Below are positions 54,836 to 64,000 of a stretch of DNA of 64,000 nucleotides, piece by piece (position 1 is the stretch's first letter; every line of letters begins with the position of its first letter). The notes beneath the pieces are model-generated. The model made no database searches. It was not told the origin of the DNA and saw only the letters and a program-made list of their open reading frames with translations. The stretch lies in NCBI GenBank assembly GCA_963971225.1, contig OZ020269.1, positions 28,933,783 through 28,997,782 of the forward strand, given 5' to 3'. The DNA comes from Melieria omissa (taxonomy: Eukaryota; Arthropoda; Insecta; Diptera; Ulidiidae). The position numbers were made by a program, and so were the translations under genes.

Positions 54836-56355
54836 ATTTCGACCGAAATGATTTTCGTTACGAAAATGCATTGAACAGGTTTTCAGCCGCTATCCATGGA
54901 CGTAGTGTTGTTGAAATTTTAGTGCCATAACTTATAAACCTTATAAATGGGAATAAAAAAGTAAAATATAAAACACTTTTCTAACAACACGGTGACTTCT
55001 TCGCTGTTAGGAGAATTCATTTTAAATACTGAAAGCTTTTGAAAATCATTAGAATCATTTCCTTTCATGTCCAGCACATCTGACTATTCGAGTTATTCGA
55101 ATTATTTCATGTTGTAAATAATCAAATTCAAAGAATGCCAAAGTTATTTTCGTGGAGTTCTAAATTCCTGTCACCGTTTCCAAAAAGATTCCTTTGCAAT
55201 TCCAAAATTCTACAAATTCAGCCATGGCAGCGCGGAGAGCGGCACACGTACGAACAGTTCGTATCTGTGTGAGCGACTCACACACACGCGCAGCACTTGT
55301 CAATGTGTGCGTGTGTATCTATGAGGCACAACTGCTCTTCGGAAATGAGCGCCAGAGAGCGCGGAATTCTGGCTGCAAAGCCGCCCAGGGCTGCCAACAC
55401 AGCACTTTTCGGATCAAAATAATGATGGCATAAATTTCTGAAAAATCAAATGTATTCTCTTTGAATGAGCATAAATATCTTTGTCCATACATATCTTTTA
55501 CATAAAATTTCATTTTCAATTCAATTCATTTCATTTCATTTTTTTTATAAACATTTTTTATATTTTGTGTTTCCAACTTTCAACTTAATTTTTTCAATGC
55601 ATTTCCTCAGTTACCAAGTTTACCTTCCGCTACGTTTGTTTTTTCGTTTTTGTTGTTGTTGTTTTCTTATTTTGTTTTGTTTGTTACTTTTTGTTTCCAC
55701 TGTTGACTTGTTTATTACAGTTTGGTGCTGTTTTGGTTTGCTGCGGTGTCGTAGAACTTTTCCTTATCTTATCAGCGCCATGCGACGTAAATCGCGCTTC
55801 GCCACACGAACAGCAATGCGGCGCTTCCTTCGCAGCTGGCTCGCTGCTTTGGCTGTTGTAAATTTCAAAATAGAAAACAAAAAACATAAAGAAAAAAACT
55901 ATTCTGTGTCGTTTAGGCAAATAACTCACAGTGCCGGCTGCCCCAAAAACCACCCCCCGGTGCACGCCAGTTGGCACAGTTTGGACGCGCCGTGTGCATT
56001 AACTTTGCAGTTGGTCGATTTTGTATGATGTGGGTTTGTTGTTGTTTTTGTTTTGTTTCCTTCATGTAGGCAAAGTTTGAATGTTGCCGTGGTTTAAGAA
56101 ACGTTGAATCCAGTATTAAAATGAAAATGTTCCATTTTCACAATTAGCCTCCAGAATGCATTTATGGTTAAGTTTATTTGAATTGTTGTCATTTCGTTGT
56201 TAAATAATTTAATCATATTTTACTGTTTGACTAAATTTAGTTTTGCCACGACGAGCACAATATGCTCTCGTTACCGTTACATATGTAGACAGTTATTTGG
56301 TATTTTAAAGGAAAGACGAAACATCGAAGATGAGGAAAGAATTAGAAAACCAAAC
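54836..56355. other. non-coding
   Basis: There is no supported gene. CA and TTTCATTT runs occur. A 187-codon plus ORF (55465-56028) is built from TTG/TTT-rich sequence and matches nothing I know. Confidence 0.5.
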
Positions 56356-56505
56356 AAAACAAAGTTAGATATCTGGGAAGATGAAGAAAGAAATGGAAAA
56401 CACAACTTAATTAGAAACTATATTTTTCACCAACAATTTCTTGTATTTGGGAGGTTTTGACCCCCAAACCCCCTGTGTGCGCCACTGAATAGAGTGTAGT
56501 TATAT
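56356..56505 (+). repeat. dispersed repeat D, copy 3
   Basis: Contains TATATTTTTCACCA, then GGGAGGTTTTGACCCC, then CAAACCCCCTGTGTGCGCCA followed by CTG, shared with the copies at 36.1 and 49.8 kb. Confidence 0.55.
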
Positions 56506-56559
56506 TTGAAAGAAATTGAGGTTATGTAAGCTAGTTGTCCAAATCCGCCACGATCCTTA

Positions 56560-56928
56560 GGCCCGATTTCACAGTGGTGGGTAACCATTTACCGATGGTT
56601 GACTACCCTTTTTCGATTTCACAGTCTATGGTTAACTGTTAACCAGCCAATGTTGAATGGTTAACCATTGGTTAACCAAGAAATAAATCAGCTAATTTGA
56701 AAACATACACAATTTGTGAGAAAATCTGAAATTTAAAAATTATTGCCTTTTCGTTTTCCCACCAATTAAATTAGTTTGGCAATTTTTTAGGTTACAAAAT
56801 TCCATTTATCACTAAAATTCAAACGAAAAATATTGTTTTTTATTCAAGCAGTGTTACCCATTTTAAGCAGTGCTTCCACTCATAATTTCTAAATCAGCTA
56901 TTCAGATAACCAGCCACTGTGAAAACTA
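56560..56928. mobile_element. MITE-like element with TTTCACAGTGG ends
   Basis: The left end GATTTCACAGTGGTGGGTAACC and the right end AACCAGCCACTGTGAAAAC are imperfect inverses. Inside the left half are further GGTTAACC / TTTCACAG phrases. It is 370 bp with no ORF. Confidence 0.55.
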
Positions 56929-57566
56929 AATCTATTCCATCAAAAGTTAACAAGGGCTAAATGGCGTCGCATCGAGGTCAAAGTTCACAAAAAAGCTGGA
57001 AAATTCGGCAAATTGCTCCACAGCTGGTCAGAAATTGCTCTTAGAGGGTTAAAATCTATGACTAACCCCCATTAGTTTTCTCTACTGAACATTTCTTTCA
57101 AACATATTTATACTCCATCTCCAACCCTTAATGGAGCTTCCATACAAAATGGTCGTTTTTACAAAAGAGGCTCCCACTGCTCCCAGGTTGCCCCCAAACG
57201 TATTCAATGTATGACCAGCACCCATTTATTTTCTCTTCCAAATGTTTCTTCCAAACATACCTTCCCGCTATCTCCAAGTCTTAAGGGGGCTGCCATACAA
57301 AATTGGCCATTTTCTATGCCACTGGTTCCCCACTTCTAAATGTAGTAAAGTAAGCGAGAAAACATCGTATCTCAGAAACTACTGAACCGATTTAAATTAT
57401 TTATTCAGCGATCGCCAACATTCTTGAGTACAAAAAATACAAAATTAATTAAGGTTCAGAAATTCGCCACCAGAGGGCCTCTCCCATACGATCGGAGTTG
57501 TGAGGTTGTCAACTTTTGTGTTTCTACAAAGCAATAACCAAAATATACTGTCGAAATGTACATATA
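56929..57566. other. non-coding
   Basis: No gene. Two phrases of the type CATACAAAATGG.C.TTTT (about 57140 and 57295) suggest a weak local repeat. Confidence 0.45.
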
Positions 57567-58521
57567 CCTTGTGACCGAAAAGTTTCCGGAAATTTTAAAT
57601 AAATCGCAAAATTCTTAATCTTCATCAATATTTATTTTATCTCCTTCAAAATATGCTCCATTAGAAGCGATGCACATACATATGTATGCCAACGTTTCTT
57701 CCAATCATCAAAACATTTTTTATAGGCGCTTTCCGGTATGGCTTTGAGTTCCCTCTGCGAATTCTGTTTTACGTCTTCTATGGATTCAAAACGCGTTCAT
57801 CTGAATGGTAATTTGAGTTTGGGAAACAGGAAAAAGTCACACGGTGCAAGATCAGGTGAATACGGTGGCTGTTCGATTCGTATTTATTGAATGTTTGGCC
57901 TTAAAATCGTTGATAATGTTGGCTCGGTGCGGGGGAGCATTATCGTCATGAAAAATCCATGAATTATCCTTCCCCAATTGAGGCCGTTTACGGCGGATAT
58001 TTTCACGCAAACGTCTTAAAACAGTCAAATAATAGTCTTTACTGACTGTTTGTCCTTCAGGGACGAATTCATGATGCACCACACCACGAATATCGAAGAA
58101 AACAATCAGCATTACCTTGATTTTCGAGCGACTTTGGCGTGGTTTTTTCGGTTTCGGCTCGTCTTTTCCTCTCCATTCCGATGATTGTTGGCTTGTTTGC
58201 ATGTCGTACTCGTAGACCCATGTCTCGTCACCAGTTATGATGCGTTCCATGAAAGTTGGATCGGAATTGGCACGATCAAGCACGTCCAAAGAGACCTGTT
58301 CACGGTACTCATTTTGAAGAAAATTCTCAACAAAATCGCAACGCACTACTGAGGTGAACTGGTTTCCACAGCTGCCGTAAACAAACTGTCTGACAGATCG
58401 CGCTCATTTTTGGCATAGTAATTAAGGACAGTGGTACCAACCTACAGAAACTTAAAATATCGAAAAATATACAGCGCGTGAATTTTAAATGAGAATTTCC
58501 GGAAACTTTTCGGTCACAATG
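57567..58521 (-). mobile_element. mariner element, internally deleted, intact TIRs
   Basis: This 955 bp element is bounded by TA on both sides. TIRs of about 26 bp read TTGTGACCGAAAAGTTTCCG then GAAATT at the left, with the inverse at the right. The minus strand encodes the C-terminal part of a mariner transposase: TGDETWVY (first Asp), IFHDDNAPPHRA (second Asp) and, after a one-base frameshift near 57860, YSPDLAPCDFFLFPKLK with the third Asp (D34D spacing). An in-frame TGA follows near 57800, then the normal C-terminus. The N-terminal helix-turn-helix half is missing (full elements are about 1.3 kb), so the protein is dead, although the ends could still be mobilised in trans. Confidence 0.9.
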
Positions 58522-60955
58522 TATGTATGTATGTATATTTATGTTTTTTAATCGTGGTGGAAGGCATTAAAATTCTTATCGCAGTGTGAGACTTGCATCC
58601 ACTTAAAACAACTTCACTTTTCAGACAATATCCCTCCCGGGACCACCAAAGCTATTACGTACACACAAATGTTTGTTTGTAACAAAAAAGTGTTACTAGG
58701 ACGCCATGTTTGCCGCTGCGGCCAACATTAAGAAAATGTTAATATTTGAGCGAAAAGTTCATTTGGAAATAATCGTGGCAGCAGTGCGCCGTCTGCATCC
58801 TTTCGTGCCAACAGTGCCGAGCATATATTCTGTGCATGCTGTCAGGCGGCCAGCCAGTCAGTCAGTCAGCCAGTCAAGTAATGTGGGGTTGCCTCATTTA
58901 TCAGCATTTTACACATTTCACATGAAACGAATTTTTCCAAATCGATTTGGCTTTCAGCGTTCGCTTACACTTGCACAGCGCTGGCTTTCAAAACTCCAAC
59001 TCCAAAGTCAACAACAACAACAACAGTAACAACGTGCAACTCGGCACTCACTGGGGTTAATGCAGACAACCTTCGGTGCTTCTGGTCCGCACGCACACGC
59101 GATGCGGCACGGCACGGCGCGGCGCGAGTCCAGGCGATGGCGTGGCGCAGTTGACGGCAAGGGCAGCAAAACCGACGACAACAACCACCCCCTTTCGATG
59201 GAGTTAAGCGGCATACAGCACATGCGAGTAGATGTGCGAGCGAACTTTCTTGCTGGGGCCGCATACACCCTCGGCGCATAAAGGTTGCAGCGAAAGCAAC
59301 GCAGCCGGGCGAAGGCGGCAAGTAGCGACTAATTTCAAATTCCGAAATGAATGCCAGCCTTGCTTTCAAATTCAAATATTCAAATAAAATGAAACGCAGC
59401 CAAACCGTAGACAGACCAAAGTGACTAAACGAGGGATGCGAACGCACCAAAACAGCAACTAACCCAACGAAAGAGTTGAATTCAAATTGGGAATTTTGCC
59501 TGCATGCAGAACATTTATTGAAACTAAGAAAAATAAATTATTGTGCGCGCAGCTCATAACCTAGAAATGTAAATTTACCGAACTAAATTCGCTTTGTTTT
59601 TTTTTTTTTAATTTCATAATGCAGCGTAACCAACGAAGGCGTTGCATGTTGTATGTAAAAAAAAATTAAACTACAAAGTTGAAATATATTTTCTTTTGTT
59701 TCTGCTGCACACCCTTTAAGCCAGAGCCCCTGCAACATGCTTTAACCAGAAGAATGCTTGCGACCAAAGAATGATGCCAGATGCCAAGCGACGATAAGCA
59801 ATGCCCGGCAAAGTGAGCCAAGCCAGACCTTTGAATAATCACAGACATTAGATATTTTCCTAAATAAAAACAAATCACTACAGTGCGCCGAGCGACTACC
59901 TGCAGTCAACAGTCGACAGTCGCCAGTCTTCAGTCCTGAACCTCCAATTTGGTCGAAGCGGCAGCCAGCATTCGCTTTAAGGTGCATTCCTTTTGTTCCA
60001 CGCAAGCAACACAAAAACTTCAACAAAACGCAAAACCTTCGCATTTCACCAGCAACGCATCGGGTATGAATTTCAAAAGAATAAAAAAAATTGCTGCTTT
60101 TCTTCTTTACGAAACACAAAAGACGGGAAAAAGAAAACGCTGAATCCCCTAAAAAACGAGCAAGCAGGTTTGTCGGGTCTTCGTCAGACAAAGAGTGAGA
60201 GGAAGCAAATCGAAGAATCAAAGCCACATCCCGCTATGCAGACGAAACGATCCCTACGCATTATACATATATATGTATGTGTGTATGTATGGACATACAT
60301 ATATGTATGTAGTACTATGTGCTATGTGAATGTGTGTGTATAGCAGTGTGCGATATCAATGCGTGCAACAACAACAACAATAGCCGCTCAATACGTGCAG
60401 CATCGAATTCCAAAGGATATTTTTACTCGAACCTCACACTGCAAACAGAACGAACGAACAACAACAACAATAACAGCAGTAACAGCAGTTTGACTGTCAG
60501 ACGCGGCACTGAATGTAAAAGTGGTTGGCAAAGAAAAATATCCAAGCTACATAAGAAACGAGTAGAAAGCAAATTTCTTCAAGGTTTCAGTGTGAGTTTT
60601 GCTGAAATTTTAGAGCAATTTAAATGAGTTCCTTGACGGAGTAAGTTGGACGAGTATTTCGATATGTTGTCTTTGTTGCTGCCAAATCACGAAATATCCG
60701 AAAATGGGTGGTTTTTAGTTGATGATAGTCCCTTAGATTGCTGAACACAGATAGAGAGAGAACAGAAAACTCCAACTTCATTCTGAGCCCCAAGACCCCC
60801 AACTTGGGGTAAAAACCTTCCGTCTCGTCAGAGCTAAATTGGACATTTTAGCAATCTTCTATCAATCGGATTGTGGTATACTTCCAGACGATTTTGCTGT
60901 ACGTGTGACTTCCTAACAAGTCTTCTCCATCACCACTGCAAATTAAATAAAATGT
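58522..60955. other. non-coding, GC-richer with CAG and CA runs
   Basis: I see no gene. A TATGTATG run follows the mariner element. CAGTCAGTCAGCCAGTCA occurs near 58855, CAACAACAA near 59010 and 60370, and GTATGTATG near 60270-60320. ORFs at 58965-59450 and 59742-60227 on the minus strand have no recognisable domain. An exon or UTR cannot be excluded. Confidence 0.45.
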
Positions 60956-62690
60956 TTTGAAGCTTCAACATTCTTTTTTTTTTTGCTCCTTGTCGGAACG
61001 ATCTAGCAAGGCCAGCACTCAGACAATTATACGTTGTACTACGACTTGTTGTTCCTTGTTAATCTACCCGACTTCCGAAGAAATCTTGATAGATCCTGGA
61101 GTGCCAAGGAGCCAAGGTGGTCGCTTCTTAGCACATCAGTGCCAAACGTCTCAAGCCTGATACGAGCGAACGCGGAACGCAGAAACAGAAGAAGTGTTCC
61201 GCCGTTCCCCACAGGCAGGACATAGGGCACTGTCAGATATGCCTACCATTTCCAAGTGCTTTGCCCATAGAAATGGCCAGTCATTAACTCGACTAGAAAC
61301 CGTGAGCATTTGTCAGATATGGCGGGAAACATAAGTTTCTTCCACCTACAGCCGCTCTCAGCCTGCCATGCTCGTTCCTGGGTCATAGTGACCCATTCAT
61401 TAACAGTGGCTTTGATGGCCGCAGATGGGAGAACAGGCTCAGGGCCGACAAAAGCATCCTCAGAGCCCATTCTAGCTAAGGAGTCCGAGGTCTCGTGTCC
61501 CGGGAACCAGGTGAGCATCAGGCTATTGTATTTGCCGACATAATTAAGCCTGGATTTGCAGGACTTGACTAGCATAGAGGTGATTAGAGGGCTGTCCAAG
61601 GCCATGAGCGCAGCTTGGCTGTCGCAACAGACACAGATAAATCTGCCTCTTCACCTACTCCCTACGACAAAGTTCATCGCCTCAAGTATCCCATGCACCT
61701 TTGCCTGAAATACAGATGCGTGCGAGCCTAGGGCAAAGAACCGTCTAGTTCCCGTAGATTCAACGAAGACCCCAGAGCCAGAACCTTCTTCCGTTCTGGA
61801 GCCATCTGACCAAGAGTGAGCCTCAGGCAGCAACACCATGTACCACTTTTTTAGTATGACAGTTGAAGGCATGGGTAGCCGGCATAGCTCAGCTGGCTAG
61901 TGCGTTGGGCCGCGAGTCAAATGCGACGCTCGAACCCAGGTTCAAGACAATTTTTTTTTGGCGGCTGTCCTCGAAGCAGGAAATGGCAAACCTCTGAGAG
62001 TAAAATTGCCTATGAAAAAGCTCCCAACTCGCCGTTCGGAATCAGCCTAAAACTGTAGGTCCTTTCCATCCGTGTACAAATTCGTACGCACAACACGGAT
62101 GGTTGCGGGTAGCTAGGCCTTCGGATGGCCTTTAGGACCTCTCCTTGGATGAAAACATCAAGTAGAGGAAGGTTGACCAAGGCCAACAGTAGTTGGGAGG
62201 GGTCCCGTACAACATATGGCCACAGTGCGCTGCAGTCTGGACAAGGTTCTCTTGACACCTGCAAGAGAGAGTCTGCTCATTCAGACCACCGATGCGTAGG
62301 ACATGATGCTGTATTGTAGATCCAGAGAATCTTGCTAGGGGAAAGACCCCACGTTTTCCCGAATACACCTCTGCACTACCAGAAAGCCGACAGTACTTTC
62401 GATGTTTTTAGTTCTACGTGAGATTTCCAAAGGAATTTATCATCTAAGATAACTCACAGATATTTCACCTATTTGGATAGCTGGATAGTGAACCCCTTGA
62501 GTGTGGGTAAAACGACTCTAACAAGCTTCCTCCTTCTGGTAAAGAGAACCATACCAGTTTTGGTGGGATTAGCAGACAGTCCGTTCGCGTTACACCAGGT
62601 GTCAATCGTATCCAAAGTTCTCTGCACCTTTCTGCAGATATGCACAAGGAGAGGGCCTCATCAACTCATCTTCTAAAGTCGCAACTATAT
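60956..62690 (-). mobile_element. RNase H-bearing LINE (I/R1/Loa-type), 5' truncated, split by a SINE
   Basis: On the minus strand come, in order: the end of the reverse transcriptase (NPTKTGMVLFTRR-like, 62530-62600; VKYL.VILDDKF.WK, about 62440-62480; KTWGLSPS near 62340); the ALVNLPLLDVF linker (62160-62190); RNase H (SWSDGSRTEEGSGSGVFVES at 61780-61830; FPGHETSDSLARMGSEDAFV near 61450-61510); and the tail with GHFYG and RIRLETFGTDV. It is the same LINE type as at 12.9-14.25 kb. Several frameshifts are present. A SINE with target duplication interrupts it at 61882-62106. Confidence 0.8.
61882..62106 (+). mobile_element. tRNA-derived SINE, complete, with target-site duplication
   Basis: A 225 bp insertion flanked by GGGTAGC (61875-61881 and 62107-62113). 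The head has a perfect pol III A box, TAGCTCAGCTGG (61887-61898), and a B-box-like CGCTCGAACCC (61927-61937), followed by a poly-T stretch and a body with CTCTGAGAGTAAAATTGCC and CTCCCAACTCGCCGTTCGG. It has inserted between the reverse transcriptase and RNase H parts of a LINE of opposite orientation. A truncated copy lies at 13050-13171. Confidence 0.85.
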
Positions 62691-64000
62691 TAAGAAAAAG
62701 ATGTCGCAGGAATATCACTACCAAGAATGCAATATTTACATAACTATGATGAAGATACATATGTATGTATGTATGCATGAATACGCACATTTGCTTAAAA
62801 ACTTGAAGGGGATCTCCAGCTGTGCCGATGTAAAAAGGCTGACAGCGCTTGCTATCAATGATGACACTGTGCGATGAACTGCTCAATGGCAACTTTGTGT
62901 GTGTCTGTGTGTGTGTGTGCTTGTGCAGAGGAAGTTACCGTACACGCGCTTAGGCATGCGCAAAGGTATCCATATCCTCTCGTGCACATGCGTGAACCCG
63001 CATAAGGCCGACCAAACAAAGAGTTTCCGGTGACATTCAACAGCATTCCATCTCATTATTATAGCTGTATAAAAACAAATATATCCATATACATAAATAT
63101 GTAGATATGAATTCATATTCTAGCATCTTTTTGCCCTTCAGTCGCTGTATTCGTTTGTGTTATTTTTTATGGTAACTTTCATTTTTAGCTTTTATTTATA
63201 TTTAAACAATAATATCGCCGTCAAAACGTTGGCGTGCGTTTTCTTGCTTGTGGTTGTTCTTGTCGTCAATGGCGCTATTGTTGTTTTTGTTGTTGCTGCT
63301 TCTGTATTTTTTGTATGTCGTAGGTGTGCGAACGTACGGCAACTTCCTTTTGTGCGCGCTGACCAATTTAAATTAGCGTTGTTCTTGTTAATTTCTGCTG
63401 TAACGTTTTTCCGTTTTCTGTGACTTCAATTTGATTAAAATTCAATAAGCACTTTAATTCATTTTAATTTCTATTGTAAGTTGCTTTCGTTGTTATTTTG
63501 TACATACATAGTTAATGTTGTTGTTGGTTAATTCTGTACTTTGAGCGCGTACGCTCCCACTTCTGGCTGTCCGCTTTGTTGCTGTTGTCGTCAGTGGTGT
63601 CGTTGTTGTTGCTGGCATTTTGATTGTTGCTGGCGTTGTCGCTGTCGCTGCTGTCGAGCTTATGTCATTTCGCAGCGGCGACGGCGGCAAAGCGGCGCGC
63701 ACGTACATATGAGTATGTATGTATATACGTATGTATGCATGTATGTATGTAAGTGTCCATGCCTCATGCCCCATGCCAACAATCGTACCTACCTATGTTA
63801 GGCGCACACCTGCCCGCTCGCCCTGCGTTCGCCAGTCTTTCTAAAGTAATTCTCGCCGCTTCTAACAAAATCGCAGTAAGAATGTTTTTGTTTTGTTTTT
63901 GTTCTTTTTCCCCCGATTTTTTGTTTTTTTGATATTGTTTTATTTTGTGATTTCCGTCTAAAGTGTATTTCACTTTTTCGCTTCTTACATTTCATTTCGT
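62691..64000. other. non-coding, TATG, TGTG and TTG-rich
   Basis: No gene is supported. There are TATGTATG (62760-62775, 63715-63755) and TGTGTGTG (62895-62920) runs, TTGTTG runs (63270-63310, 63510-63660) and poly-T stretches to the end. It is similar in texture to 1-900 and 42.5-43.2 kb. Confidence 0.5.

Noticed and set aside
53929..54871. Three overlapping minus-strand ORFs of 176-221 codons in the GC-rich island
   Set aside because: High GC removes stop codons in many frames; the proteins are low complexity with no known domain.
55465..56028. 187-codon ORF
   Set aside because: Built on TTT/TTG-rich sequence; no domain and no conserved context.

Overview
This window is eukaryotic nuclear DNA from an insect, most likely a higher fly and probably a tephritid fruit fly. 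Four genes of the insect-specific gustatory receptor (GR, 7tm_7) family are present. They carry short GT-AG introns with no operon-like packing, and lie among dipteran-type transposons (mariner, Tc1, LINEs with APE endonuclease or RNase H, tRNA-derived SINEs). Long stretches are rich in CA/TG, TATG and CAA/TTG simple repeats. The tephritid assignment is inferred from the general look of the sequence, not from a search.

Layout. 1-6 kb is non-coding: a ~500 bp (TATGAC)n microsatellite, a decayed mariner-type transposase fragment and a degenerate ~280 bp tandem repeat. 6-25 kb is the gene-bearing part: four head-to-tail GR genes (Gr1-Gr4; 6607-7904, 11459-12772, 18067-19364, 23616-24923). Each has one long exon, a 59 or 75 nt phase-0 intron and a 62-codon last exon encoding TM7. 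All four keep an intact reading frame, GT-AG splice sites and a shared ~75 bp promoter-like block. All four also keep a 60-codon upstream ORF that overlaps the receptor start by 16 nt. The three spacers derive from one ancestral spacer, and each has been invaded by LINEs. The same RTE-like LINE, with the same lethal deletion in its reverse transcriptase, sits after Gr1 and after Gr3. The array therefore grew by block duplication (Gr1-LINE-Gr2 to Gr3-LINE-Gr4). The receptor coding sequences have since been reshuffled: their similarity pattern changes along the gene, as gene conversion would produce.

25-64 kb has no convincing protein-coding host gene. It is a transposon and simple-repeat landscape: a Helitron-like element with internal tandem repeats; a Tc1-type element with IR/DR ends inserted into a dispersed repeat that has two empty copies elsewhere in the window; a TTAA-flanked piggyBac-like element with a second palindromic element nested in it; two more inverted-repeat elements; and a ~165 bp degenerate tandem array. 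There is also a short internally deleted mariner with intact TIRs and TA duplication, and an RNase H-bearing LINE split by a SINE. A GC-rich island at 53.9-54.8 kb carries seven copies of CAGCAAGT in both orientations, followed by a TATAAAA box. It is the best candidate promoter outside the GR array. Much of the rest could be introns or UTRs of large genes that cannot be resolved here.

The most interesting biology is the GR array: a recent tandem receptor family with mosaic copies, one variable patch near TM2, and a conserved overlapping upstream ORF.
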